DNA of 64,000 nucleotides. Origin: Niebla homalea. Taxonomy: Eukaryota > Ascomycota > Lecanoromycetes > Lecanorales > Ramalinaceae. Position 1 is the first letter of the stretch. The number at the start of each line of letters is the position of its first letter. The stretch is from positions 682,001 through 746,000 of the forward strand of contig JAHGAU010000009.1 in assembly GCA_019925105.1 (NCBI GenBank), in the 5' to 3' direction. Of the stretch, positions 32,111 to 43,327 are shown piece after piece. Below the pieces are notes generated by a model, which made no database searches, was not told the origin of the DNA, and saw only the letters and a program-made list of their open reading frames with translations. Made by a program: the position numbers and the translations under genes.

Positions 32111-32410
32111 ATGCCCACCCAAACTCCGCCTGGTCATTTCCGCATTTTGTATTTCGCGTCTGCTGCGAGTTTTACCGGGAAGGAATCGGACACGTTCTGT
32201 GCACCGGTCACTGCGGACAACATATTCGGCCTCCTTGAGGAACTCTATCCTGGAATGACTAAAGCAGTGCTGAGCACATGCGCCATTACTATCAATCTGG
32301 AGTATATGGATATCGGTAGCAGCAGGTCAAAGCTGGGTGACTCGGACTCGAAGACCATAATTCGAGAAGGCGATGAGGTTGCCGTCATCCCTCCTGTGAG
32401 CTCTGGCTGA
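32111..32410 (+). CDS. molybdopterin synthase sulfur carrier subunit (MOCS2A/CnxG)
   Basis: A single exon of 99 aa, the usual length. It is a ubiquitin-like beta-grasp protein that carries sulfur as a C-terminal thiocarboxylate and donates it to precursor Z with the large subunit MOCS2B to make molybdopterin. The ILYFASAASFTGKESDTF start, the central NLEYMDIGS and the ending EGDEVAVIPPVSSG fit the family. The terminal Gly needed for adenylation and thiolation is present; the residue before it is Ser, not Gly. The molybdenum cofactor is needed for nitrate reductase and xanthine dehydrogenase. Bacterial and animal homologues end in GG. To my recollection fungal homologues commonly end in SG. 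Confidence 0.9.
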   Translation: MPTQTPPGHFRILYFASAASFTGKESDTFCAPVTADNIFGLLEELYPGMTKAVLSTCAITINLEYMDIGSSRSKLGDSDSKTIIREGDEVAVIPPVSSG

Positions 32411-32556
32411 TGACGCCGAAGTGTCATCGCAGCATTTGATTCCTGTCACTTTTCTGTCGCCCTGGATCTTGCTGATTTGGGCATCATGCAATCCTTCCTG
32501 GCTCCTTTCAAAGTTACCGAGGCTAAGTTCATCCAAAGCATGCACGCTCGCTCCCT

Positions 32557-34482
32557 TCAATCGATCTCCAAAAGCGAGTACTTTGTTCCGGAGCTCTCCA
32601 GGGCATCTGCGACTCGCTGCATTACCGCCAAAACTTTCTCCTCCTCAAGGCGCCGCCCAACTATCTGGACGGCTACTGGCAGACCGTGCATCTCCTTGGA
32701 GTCATAATGAGTGTAGGCCCCTTTGGCCACACCATTCAGCTTTTTGAAATTGAAAGTTTCAGGCAATTGATCCAATTCTCCGTCAACCTTTGTGATGGGC
32801 ATTACTCCACACGAATAGTCGAGCTATACCGCAGTCAGCTGTGAAGATACATTTGGCTGTTGGGCATTAAGCTCACCAGATTGAACAAGAATGTATAACC
32901 GCAGTTACTCACGGCCTCTTTCATTCCCTTATGGGGCACTGCTGGGGTGGCATTCACAGGCGTTAGCAAAAAGTCATACTCTCCCCCGTTCCACCAATCG
33001 TGCCATGTGGCCTTGTACGATTCTCTCTTGGTCACCAACTTCCACTGCTCGAAGCTGCTTTTTGCATGCCAATTTTCGAGCAGACCAGACCACACTGCAT
33101 CTCGTCGGACATACTTGACCCATAGGAAGTGCAAATATTTCAAGCCTCGAGGAAGCCTCATGTACAGAGACATCTGTCGTGCGCCAGGGTCGTTACTCTC
33201 TCCGGTGTGGAAGAATGAGAGAAATGTGCGGCACCCGTCCGAGCTCAGTAAGGTCGAAGCTATCTGGAGGGCGAGATATGGTGAAGGCGGGGAGATGTCA
33301 ACGCAATCATGACCTTGGCTCCGCAGGGCAGATACCGTTTGCTCAAGAGCGCGGGCGCAAGCTGGGGAGGGATCCACGACACCTGTGTTTGAAGGAAGCA
33401 TTCAGCTGCAGTCCGGAGGATGCCGGCCAAACGCAGCGATTTTAGAGCTCACCATCACTTCTCATGACTCCCACTCTGAACTTTTTGCATTCTCTGATTT
33501 GGTCTACCGCACTGTCTCTCCATTCCAAGGGGTGCACACTATGATCCCATTGCCAGCACTTCATGCTTATGAAGCTTCTGGTAAAGTAGATCAAATCGTC
33601 CAGTGTCCTTGTCATTGGGCTGAACACGCTCGGTATCCCCTCCTGACCTGGCGAGCTCGTGTTAATGCCCATCTTGGGCCATCGGCCGGTGCTACACCTG
33701 AGGGAATAGATGCCTGAAAAGTGCGCCGGTGCTCTCACGCTACCTGCAACGTCGGAGCCAATACCAATTCGACCGCCGCCAAAGGCTAGAAGAGCTGCCT
33801 CTCCGCCTGTACTGCCTCCTGGTGAGTACTTTGGATTGTGCGGATTGAGACATCGGCCCCACACATCATTGGACGACTCAAATGAGAGAAGTGTTGTTGG
33901 CAAGTTCGTCTTCACATAAGGCACGGCGCCTTCCAATCGGGCGAGACTTCAGCACACTGAAGGGTTGGCGTCGGAGTGGACGTACCGGCTGCTTTTATTA
34001 TCTTGACCAATGTCCCGTCCTCCTTGTATGGCTTCTCACAGTTACTTGAATACCCAACGCTTACATCAAACCCTCCAACGGCAATACTGTCCTTTAGACT
34101 GATCGGTATTCCGGCAAGTGGGCCTTTTAAATTGACGCCTTGACCACTGGCCCATTTTTCCGCCTCGGGCAACATCACCTCGGTCAAGCAATTGGTCTTT
34201 TCATGCGCTCGGAGAGCGATCTTGCTATAGCACCGTAGGATCTCGACGGGCTTCAGGGCTTGGGTGTGGACATCTTGGACAAGCTCGGAGACGGGTTTTG
34301 AGAGTATCCGACGGTCTAATGCAGAAGTTGAGGAATGGTATTCAAAGGGCAGTGAAAGGATGCGTGTGGCGCGCTCGACATGTTTGCGCTGGCTAGGATG
34401 CTGGGGTTAGCTAGGGTAGGAATGATTCGCAATCAACGTACCAGATGCGCCGATGCTCAAAGTAGTCAAATGGAGGAAGCAT
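32557..34482 (-). CDS. amidase (amidase-signature family, FAAH/general amidase-like)
   Basis: Five exons (34482..34442, 34392..33986, 33929..33453, 33382..32877, 32823..32557) encode 565 aa. All introns are 49-70 nt. The amidase-signature triad is intact: Lys in GIPISLKDS (about K114), cis-Ser in PGGSTGGEAAL (about S189) and the nucleophile Ser in DVAGSVRAP (about S213), exactly 24 residues after the cis-Ser. These hydrolyse carboxylic amides to acid and ammonia or amine. The start MLPPFDYFEHRRI and the RATRILSLPFEY block that follows resemble fungal acetamidase/AMD2-type enzymes, which act in nitrogen scavenging. The nucleophile motif has Ala where many family members have Gly (VAGS against IGGS). 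Substrate cannot be predicted. No signal peptide. The gene stop is 146 bp from that of the convergent MOCS2A gene. Confidence 0.9.
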
Positions 34483-34758
34483 TGTTGCAGCGTGATACAG
34501 TCCACATACCGGTATCAAAGCAGCAGAGTGATCAGCATGGAAACGATGATTGGGAGAGCAGAGCTCTCCGAGGGCCAAAGGGACGCGATTCTCCAACCCC
34601 GCCGAGCTTCTCCACGATAAGATAAAAGGCACGTCACCCGTGATACCAAATAACAAGGCTTGTAGATACAGGTCTAGCTTCGTTCTGCACAAGTCGAAGT
34701 TCTGTACCTTGCTGGGATCAAAGCTCTTGGATGATCTAATCTTGGTATAACAGCTAAG

Positions 34759-35469
34759 TCAAGCTGTGTCTACTGGCGATGCTACGACTGAGCCATTGCC
34801 ATCTGTCAGGTTTCCGACGGCTCCCTGTAAACTAGGGAGCGTCCCGTTTCCCCCTGAATTTGCCAATGACTTTTCTATCCAACCGCTGGCAAGCGATCCG
34901 CTCACACGATCGTTGTGATACACGTGGAAATGGGTCCTGAGCTTGCCTGTCTGCAGGAAGAACTTGCCGATTGCTTCCAAGCTCAGCAGCAAAGTTCCGA
35001 AGGTCAGCTTGAGATTCGGGTTTTCAATCGAAAGCCACACGGAGTAGTCGTCAAAATCCATGGTCTTCTCCTGAATCTGCTGTTTTAGGCAAGTCGCTAG
35101 CATTGGGAGCATAAGGTTGGCACAATCCTGTCCGACCTGCATGGTAGCGGAAATGAGGGCGGTGTAAAAGTTGGCGCTGGGAGGGTCATGGATGCTTTGG
35201 TAGGCGAAGAATTCGATGGTTTCGCCCCCTGAGAGCCGCCACTCTATACTTGGCGGGCTGGATGCGACCACACCGTCAGTCAGGTAATGTTTAATGTGAG
35301 CTGAACGCAGTACTGACTTTGCTTGGATGCCAGAAGCCTCTGGAGACTCATGACTGGCGCGAGCAACGATGGCGTTGGGCGAAGCTCCAGTTGGCTTTGC
35401 CACAGCGAGTGAGACTATCCAGGTAACGATGAAAAGCGTCCGACAAGGACGAAGGAAGACGTTTAACAT
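34759..35469 (-). CDS. secreted protein of unknown function
   Basis: A single exon of 236 aa from the ATG at 35469, which gives a good signal peptide (MLNVFLRPCRTLFIVTWIVSLAVA, cleaved near AKPTG). The frame is open for 27 more codons upstream and an internal ATG there is possible, but it would bury the signal sequence. The mature protein has only three or four Cys residues, several possible N-glycosylation sites near the C-terminus (NGT, NLT, NGS), and a central stretch SVWLSIENPNLKLTFGTLLLSLEAI that may form a beta or amphipathic element. I recognise no family. It could be an effector-type or cell-surface orphan. It lies 276 bp upstream of the amidase start on the same strand. Confidence 0.6.
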   Translation of the reverse strand: MLNVFLRPCRTLFIVTWIVSLAVAKPTGASPNAIVARASHESPEASGIQAKSVLRSAHIKHYLTDGVVASSPPSIEWRLSGGETIEFFAYQSIHDPPSANFYTALISATMQVGQDCANLMLPMLATCLKQQIQEKTMDFDDYSVWLSIENPNLKLTFGTLLLSLEAIGKFFLQTGKLRTHFHVYHNDRVSGSLASGWIEKSLANSGGNGTLPSLQGAVGNLTDGNGSVVASPVDTA

Positions 35470-36739
35470 GATACGAAAAGAGACTCGATCACCGCCAAAT
35501 GGATGCATTTTCCAACAGAGAGTGAGGGAAGACGGGCGCAACCAGAGCAAGCTTGGGCTTTTGGAGAAAAGCCCGGACCTCGATCAGTCCAGGAGCTTGA
35601 TTCTGGTGTTGCACTATGATCAGTAGCCATTGCGATAGCCGTGACTCGATATTAGAAACTGATCCGATAGGCGCACTACCATTTGCCACGTCCAAAGTGT
35701 GAGGATATAGCAACGACTTCGAGACAAGGTCCCAATCGGTCACTGTCGAGGCGACCTTTAACCGCATGGGGTTTGGAGACTTGAGAGAGTATAAGGAATC
35801 GGGCTCTGCACCTCACACAGTTCTATGAACTCGTCGAGGGTAACGAGGTGCAACGGCATTTCTTGATGAGTAGTATGAACGAGACAAAAACAACCCAAAA
35901 ATATCCAAGTGGGCAGATTGGATCTTGCACCGATAATGGACTAACTACCTGTCGGGTATTCAATAAGACGAGATCGTGACCAACAATCTCACCTTTTGTG
36001 CCACTTTCGCATGACTTGAGACAGCAAGGTTGCAACTTCTTCCATCTTAGAACAAGAATATGTTCTTGATTCGTCTCTGTCGGACGCATGTGAAGTACAT
36101 TTGCCCAGCTCGTCCAATCTCACCTGGCTTTATGCAGGGGCAATTTCGGCATTGATCCACGGACCACGGTGCCCGTGGTTCCCAGCAAAGTTTGATGCCT
36201 GGTTGTCGAAAATGGATTGAGTGTTGAGTGTTCCTGAATGGACGACCGACGGGACTTCTTGTTGGGGTTTTCCTACGACAATTCCCACTTGGGAGACTTG
36301 GCGGTAAGTGCCCGCCTAAAAAACTCTAGGTAAATCACCCCCCACGGGCCCCACATCAAGCTTCTCCTGGCTGACTTAATTGAGCTCCATCTCGCCTTCA
36401 ATTGGGACAATTCTTGTCCGTTTTTCTATACGGACGATTCAGACGTTCTCTTGCTCGGAGGAAGACGGCGATTGCCATTCTACAAACGATGTAAGTCCTT
36501 CAAATGTCCGTTCCAACCAAGCTTGCCCATACCCCAGCAGCTGAGCGTTTCCACTCGACACTCTTCAGTCACGATCCGTTTGTCCGTTTTTATATGTTCA
36601 ATCCACGAGGCACGATGCTGTTTCTCTATAGCCTTGCAAAGTGTCAGGCAGGATTCATGGCTTTTCAAGCAGCGCTGACGACCCGTGAAACAGACCTTGA
36701 ACCTCCTTTACCTCACGCCATCAAGCTGTGTCGGTAACC
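35470..36739. other. long divergent intergenic region upstream of UGP1
   Basis: A gap of 1.27 kb between the secreted-orphan gene (minus) and UGP1 (plus) holds both promoters and presumably the UGP1 5' UTR. A small perfect inverted repeat, ACCACGG-TGC-CCGTGGT, lies at 36163-36179. Otherwise only short chance frames. Confidence 0.4.
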
Positions 36740-38808
36740 ATGGCTGGAGCTAAAAGCGCACTGCCGTCGCGGCTGCAGAACAATGGAGTCGGTAGTCCAG
36801 ACGGTGCGGGCTCTTTCAAGAGGAATCACCACGGCAAATCGCAGTCCCATGTTGTGAGTTGCTTCTCTCTCGCTCTGTATGAATGGAATTCTTCTCATAC
36901 CACCATCCCCCTTCGATGCATGACATGTCTCTCCAGCGGCGAAGACGCGTACAGAGGGCGGCTCACGCCAAATTCGAAGGAGCCAGCCAGGATTCCGGCC
37001 CAGAATGGCGAAGAGCACGGAACAAAGGAAAACCTCGCTCTCGATGCGAATGCTCCTTCCTGGTTGTGCAAAGACTCTCTCCCTGTTGCTATGCATACTT
37101 TGACATCTGCCACTACGACTCTGTACTTGCTCCTTCGCAACCATGTCTACTTTTTTTGTTACAAACCACGGTTGGAAATTTTCGTTATAGAAACACATAC
37201 TCTGAAAGAGAAAGGAGCATTGCCCTGACAGTGTTGAGTCCTCAACATCTTGCCTGCTACATCGTCTTCATCAAGCTCGCAATGGCACCAGTTTCGACAG
37301 CTGAGAGCGTCCCACTGACAAGAGGTCGTTCCGCAACTTCGCAGGCTTTCGAGAACGCTTCCACGAATGTTGCGGCCTCGCAAATGCGCAACGCTCTCAA
37401 CAATCTGGTGAATACTTGCGAAGACCCAGATGAGAAAGAACGCTTTGAAACAGAGATGGAGAACTTCTTCGGACTGTTTAGGAGATACTTGAGTGACAAG
37501 GCGAAAGGCAACGCCCTCTCATGGGATCGGATCGCCCCGCCAGAGCAAGATCAAGTGATAGACTACAACAGCCTCGCCAATTCGGAATCGGTCGAGTTTC
37601 TCAAAAAGCTAGCGGTGGTAAAGCTCAATGGAGGCCTCGGCACCTCCATGGGCTGCGTCGGTCCCAAGTCGGTCATCGAAGTCCGTGATGGCATGTCCTT
37701 CCTCGATCTTTCCGTGAGGCAGATCGAATATCTTAACCGGACCTACAACGTCAACGTGCCTTTCGTGTTGATGAATTCCTTCAACACTGATGAGGATACA
37801 GCGAACATCATCAAGAAGTATGAAGGTCACAATCTTGATATCATGACGTTCAACCAGTCTCGTTACCCCCGTGTCCTGAGGGACTCTCTGCTCCCGGCGC
37901 CAAAGGATTACAAATCCCAGATATCGGACTGGTATCCCCCAGGTCATGGTGACGTTTTCGAGTCCTTGTACAACTCGGGTATTCTTGAGAAACTGATGGC
38001 TCGTGGGGTGGAGATCATCTTCTTGTCCAATGCCGACAATCTTGGAGCGGTCGTAGACTTGCGCATTCTTCAGCACATGGTGAAATCCGATGCAGAGTAC
38101 ATTATGGAATTGACGGACAAAACCAAAGCGGACGTCAAGGGCGGGACCATCATCAACTACGACAACTCGGTCCGCTTACTTGAAATTGCTCAAGTGCCCA
38201 AAGAACACACCAACGAGTTCAAGTCCATCAAGAAGTTCAAGTACTTCAACACCAATAACATCTGGCTGAACCTGAAGGCGATCAAGCGGGTCGTCGAGAA
38301 CAACGAACTGGAGATGGAGATCATACCCAACAACAAGTCTATTCCGGCGGACAAAAAGGGCGAGTCAGACCTCAGCATTGTGCAGCTAGAGACGGCCGTT
38401 GGGGCTGCCATTCGTCACTTTAAGAACGCTCATGGGGTCAATGTGCCTCGGCGTCGCTTCCTTCCCGTCAAGACGTGCTCGGATCTCATGCTGGTCAAGT
38501 CGGACCTCTACAGCCTCAAGCACGGTCAACTCGTCATCGATGCAGATCGATTTGGGCCCGCACCATTGATCAAGCTGGGGAATGACTTCAAGAAAGTCAG
38601 TGACTTCCAGAAGCGCATCAGCAGCATCCCCAAAATCCTGGAGCTGGACCATCTTACAATTACAGGTGCTGTCAATGTGGGACGAGGAGTCATCCTCAAA
38701 GGGACAGTCATCATTGTGGCAACGGAGGGCAGCACCATTGATATTCCGCCAGGCTCGATCTTGGAAAATGTGGTTGTCCAAGGAAGTTTGAGGTTACTCG
38801 AGCATTAA
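36740..38808 (+). CDS. UGP1: UTP-glucose-1-phosphate uridylyltransferase (UDP-glucose pyrophosphorylase)
   Basis: Two exons (36740..36853 and 37345..38808; 491-nt intron, GTGAGT...CGCAG) encode 525 aa. It makes UDP-glucose from UTP and glucose-1-phosphate for glycogen, trehalose, beta-glucan and glycoprotein synthesis. The short first exon ([15 protein letters not shown] ... HHGKSQSHV) joins at [16 protein letters not shown], the conserved ascomycete arrangement. The nucleotide-binding loop [11 protein letters not shown] is at about 132-142. [10 protein letters not shown], the sugar-binding WLNLKAI, and the C-terminal left-handed beta-helix repeats ([24 protein letters not shown]) are all present. 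An alternative ATG inside intron 1 (37282) opens in frame into exon 2 and would replace the first 38 residues with MAPVSTAES... Its intron 1 is by far the longest in the window. Confidence 0.95.
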
Positions 38809-39405
38809 AGCATGACACAACGCCTCTTCTATTGTCCAAAGCGCGTCTTTTGCCCTCGATGAATGCTGCACAGGACAGTATTGTTTGGGTAGGGTCATAA
38901 AATAAGATTAGAGAAACCTCGTCGGATACTGTGTCTTCGTAGCAGCTTAAGTAATAGCAGCAATCATTGAAGCACTTCCATATGCCGCCTACCTTTGTTT
39001 TGCATGCACGATCTAAATGCTTTCGACCGACATTGCCATGGTACCCTGCATTATTCACTGCCTTATGCTGAGGCTTATTAATTGAGGGTCAATCCCAGGG
39101 CTTGGCGCTTTTCCTCTCACGGCGATGCGGACGCGGCCTTTGCAATGGGCTGGATGACAATGAAACTTAGGTACACGCCGTCTTACAACATCTCGCTTTG
39201 TCCAAGACTGACTGAGCGCATGTTCTGTTCATACTTTCTATGTCGGTACCATTGCTGCGCTCAAATTGTTTCGACATTCTCCAAAGGCAGAGGTCACACG
39301 ACACCTTCTGAATAGCACAAGAAGCCTTTGCACAAGAGCCGTGTTCTGCCTCAACGCCTAAAGTCCCCAAGATGGGGCGCATATACCCCTGAATCGCTCG
39401 TCTCA
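38809..39405. other. intergenic
   Basis: About 0.6 kb between UGP1 and the LicD-like gene, both plus. No repeat, no RNA gene and only short open frames. Confidence 0.4.
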
Positions 39406-40671
39406 ATGCCCCCCCGCTGTCACCGCCCCCTCCTCCTTGCTTGGCCCATCTCAACGCTGCTGTTGCTTCTGATCGGCATTGCACCACTTGTGGGAGCTGA
39501 TGCAGACTTCGAGAGCGTTCGCATTAGATTCGATTACCCGGATAGGAGTGGGAGGGGCGGGGATCCGGAAGAGAAGTACTGGCGTAAGTTCCAATCGAAT
39601 ACTCCTTAAGATGATAGGCACAATGTCTAATGCAAGCTGGTCTACAGATGAGTCGGTGTAAGTCATGGGCCATCCGTAACATGCGCACCGACATTGCTGA
39701 CCGAAGCCGAAAGCTTCGACTCTCATTACGATGGACGGTACGAGCGTCTTGGAGCTCTTTCGTCAAGCGTCTACTAACGAGGGGAAAGATTTACGGACAC
39801 TACGCTCCCTTATGAAGAACAACGAACCAATCTCACCCTACTCATGCAATCGTACCTCTTCTCCATGGCCGATATAGGGGCTGAAAGCTGGATCATACAT
39901 GGCACGTTATTGGGATGGTGGTGGAATCGAAAAGTATTCTACCCTCAGACACCCTATACCATCCCAAGTGACGAAACGAGGTTCTGATCTGACAGTTACT
40001 CGGCAGATCATGCCATGGGACTCGGACATTGATGTCCAAATGAGCGCCTCCACCGTCCACCTTCTGGCCTCCTACTACAATATGACCATCCATACTTACG
40101 AACATCGCAATTATCTGTTGGAGATAAACCCGAAATATACGGACGGCAGTTTCGAGGATAGTTTGAATGTCATCGACGGCAGATGGATTGATATACAAAC
40201 AGGTCTGTTCATCGACATTACCGCCATACGACCCAAGAAAGGCGTCAAAGGTGTTGTCGTCAGTAAGGACAAGCAAGAGGCAAAGGTACACCTTGACCCC
40301 TAAGATGCGTCAGTCGCGCCTTCGGAGGTGACTTGTATGCTGACAGTGGGGACTTTTCCAGATCAGAGACCTGTTCCCACTTCGCGATAGCCTCTTCGAA
40401 GGTCACCCTGTGAAAGTCCCCTATAATTATGCAAAAATGCTGTCTGAGGATTATGGAAACAAAGCACTGACCAAGACCGAATTCGCGGGCCACAAGTTCA
40501 ACAAGTCAAGCATGGAATGGGAGAGGATCGAGTAAGTTTACGTTCATTTCCTGCTCACATAGCCAACGGTTCTTCTGGAACATATGGAAGCTAATTCTTA
40601 TTGTTGTCGCCCGAAGAGAGGAGGCCGAGGATCCAATGGACGACGATGGTGATCCGGATGATATGGACTGA
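39406..40671 (+). CDS. LicD-family protein (Mnn4-like, mannosylphosphate transfer)
   Basis: Seven exons encode 286 aa: 39406..39583, 39648..39657, 39714..39737, 39789..39933, 40007..40285, 40362..40531, 40617..40671. Exons 2 and 3 are only 10 and 24 nt. Introns are 51-85 nt, most with CTAAC or CTGAC branch sites. A signal-anchor (PLLLAWPISTLLLLLIGIAPL) is followed by a lumenal domain with the LicD hallmark GTLLGWWWNRKIMPWDSDIDVQ split by an intron between K and I, then IDGRWIDIQTGLFIDIT. Yeast Mnn4 is needed for mannosylphosphate on N- and O-glycans, and bacterial LicD transfers phosphocholine, so a Golgi phosphodiester sugar modification is inferred. The last exon gives an acidic tail (EEEAEDPMDDDG). 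Without its splice the protein would stop at ...WERIE. Confidence 0.85.
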
Positions 40672-41063
40672 TATATATGACCACATTGTAGGATATGTGG
40701 GCGCAGCAATTTTGAGGACTCATAGCAATGCGCATTGAGCGATGGAGTTGACTCCCCTGATCCTATCGAAAATAGCTCCAAAACCATACCACATTGCCTT
40801 CTTGACTCATGGATGACTTTAAGTATTTGGAGATGTTTATAAGCGTTAAACATTACTATGGCAGAGATATCCACGCCATCACTGTTGCCCACCACCTGAT
40901 TGTCACGTGACCTGGCTAGTGCGACTTAGTATCTCTGGATTCAGCATCCATCATCTCAATTTTCCACCTTCTGTATAGACATCATCAAGCCGGAGTATTG
41001 CACAATTACTAGTGCTACAATCATCACACCACTAAACCATCGGCTCAACCGCTCACGGCTATC
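40672..41063. promoter_or_regulatory. intergenic, TOM6 upstream region
   Basis: A gap of 392 bp between the LicD-like gene and TOM6, both plus. It should hold the TOM6 promoter. No clear element identified. Confidence 0.35.
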
Positions 41064-41456
41064 ATGCCACCACGCCGCGCGCCTACATCTGTCCCTACCA
41101 CTTCCTCCAAAACCCCGTCTTCCGCAAAGAAATTACAATCTGCTCCGTCCTCTGCACCAACGAGGGCCCTCCGGATGACTTATGATGCTGTGACTGCCAA
41201 AGAGAATCGAAGCGTTGTACAGGCGGTTGGAATTTTCGGGGTGAGTCAATATCCCTACCGACCTTGGAGAATCATCATGAGAGGCGGAGGCATGCTCCAC
41301 TATATTGAGAAGGACGTCGACATTCGATGCTGTCCCGACAGGCTGGAGATTCAAATCCCCTATCGTGCAGTCCTATACTAACGCAAAGGTGTTGCCCTAC
41401 AGGCCGCTGTGGCGTTCCTGGCTAGCAGTTGGAGCGAGTACATCCTTCCAGGGTAG
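41064..41456 (+). CDS. TOM6: Tom6-like mitochondrial outer membrane translocase subunit
   Basis: Two exons (41064..41240 and 41403..41456; 162-nt intron, GTGAGT, TACTAAC branch site, TACAG) encode 76 aa. This is the size and layout of fungal Tom6, a small subunit that stabilises the TOM import complex. The N-terminal 40 residues are basic and Ser/Pro-rich (MPPRRAPTSVPTTSSKTPSS). The conserved stretch TYDAVTAKENRSVVQAVGIFG runs into the single C-terminal membrane helix AAVAFLASSWSEYILPG*. The helix is cut by the intron after GIFG, so it cannot be seen in an unspliced frame. I recall SSWSE(Y/I)L endings from other fungal Tom6 proteins. The intron is longer than most here. Confidence 0.8.
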
Positions 41457-43327
41457 ATTGAAGCGGAACCCATTCAATGTGAGAGCCAACCAGTACGGAG
41501 ACATTTCAATGCTAACAAAGTGGGTCCTCAGTTTCGACGCCGATGATTTCCGTCTTCGTGCTTCTCAGACCATTGGACCCCGTCCATCCTTCGAAGCTCT
41601 ACTTTAGTGCACTTCGTAAGGAGATGGCGGCTATATACAACACTGGGAGAGATTACGTACGCATCTCGTCCGCGCACTTTCGTGGAGCAGGGAAATACGC
41701 GTTACGGCAGGCTGCTCAAGATGTACGATAAGATGGACGAATGGAGTGGGGCTCAGGTATGGTTGAAGGCGCGTCAGGTCAAGGCCAAAGGTCACTACAC
41801 AAGCCCCTTAGAAGTCGTTGGCGCAACAGTGCTGGCCACCAGACTAGATAGTACTCGAACCAGGCTGGATGAACTCCTCTTCCGGTTTTTGGTTAGACGG
41901 CAATCAATTTCAACTGTTCCAATTGGTCTCCATAATCAGGCCACCGCTATCATGAGGCAATCAAGCTGACCGAGTCCAAGCGCAGATCCTTGGTCAATCA
42001 AGCCTCTCCAAGACCATGCATGGCAAGACTTTCTCGGAGCTGTGTGAACGAGATATCTTGTTCGATCAACATTTGGGAGGATCACATTCCTTTATCGTTT
42101 TGGAAGAGTTCGATAGAAGACGGAGATTGCAAACCCTTTCACATGCATCACAAGGCAAAGGACCTTAACAGCAGTCAAAGGATCTTCCTTGCTAAGAACA
42201 ATTCTAACTCCAATGTCAAGCGCTGCTATACCGTTGTAGCAAGGCATCTGATCACCTGTGGCCTTCATGGCACAATGGTCGTGTTACTCGCCATGTGTGC
42301 CTAGCAGCTCAGTGCTGGTATTTTCGGCCACAGTTGCAGAGATAGTAGTGATTGCAACAATAACATGGAGCTTTTTGCGAGATTAAGTCTTGCGAGACTA
42401 AATCATGCGAGGGTCAAGACAGATGCTGAAAGATCAAATTCAGGGCATGGCCCAAGTCGTGGGGGCACGACAGCACGTCGTCGATCAGCAGGGACGGAGA
42501 TGCAAGTCATCGAACGGTCTCACGAGCATTCACTACATTTCTTTTGCGCCTCCAATCGCAGCGCGAACGCACGCATGGAGCTACGTGACAGCTTCGTGTC
42601 CAGAATCCAGATAGAAAAATGTCTCATGCAAGATTACATCACAACGCAAACAACCATCGGGAAAGCTACCAGAGCTCTGGCACGATGATTTGCACGGCAT
42701 GTCCGGAACCATGTAGGGTGACATAAGGCCGGTCGCTTAAGTGGAGGTTTGTTGCAGATTGCGGTGGCGTTTCAGCATGGGATTCATAGGATTCACGGAA
42801 ATGCCAAAATTAATTGGCGCGCGTGAAAGAGCCAGCAGTATGGGGCCCCATAATCCACATCGGAACTTTACCTCCGCACGCGCCCATCGTGATTTTGGGA
42901 CGGCATCATAGATATTTCGCATGCTGACAGCTTGGTCGTATGCGAGGAACCTGCTCATCGATGATCTGCTCTGATTCATGCAGATGGTGTAGCTCGATGG
43001 GGGGTTTCGACTTGCTTGGAGGTTTTTGGAGCTCCAATAAAGAGTTCACAGAAGGAAGGTTGGCTTTTGTGGAGCCGGCAGCCATGGCGGAGCAGATGAT
43101 CTGATGATAAACACAAATCTTCCTTTCGACCCACTTGACACATAAATGTTTCCCTGTCTCGCCTGTCCAAGCTTCTGCCCAGGATTTCTTTTCCGAGTCA
43201 AGCTTTCTGTCAAGAAGACAAGCCTCCTTTTGTTTCCCGAGCTCGGTCAGGCTCTTCTCTCTTTCCCTAAGGACAGACGCTGGACATCTGACTTGGTGGC
43301 CTTCTGGGAACATCAGGATCAAGCACG
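41457..43327. other. gene-poor region, 1.9 kb
   Basis: Between TOM6 and the sugar transporter. Several plus-strand frames of 62-120 codons (41543..41731, 41607..41969, 42365..42688) have no recognisable domain. They could not be chained with convincing splice signals. The stretch at 41560-41780 reads somewhat protein-like in two overlapping frames and may be a decayed gene. The last part (about 42750-43327) should contain the transporter promoter. Confidence 0.35.

Noticed and set aside
36163..36179. 7-bp palindrome ACCACGG/CCGTGGT upstream of UGP1
   Set aside because: Too short to separate from chance; noted in the interval entry only.
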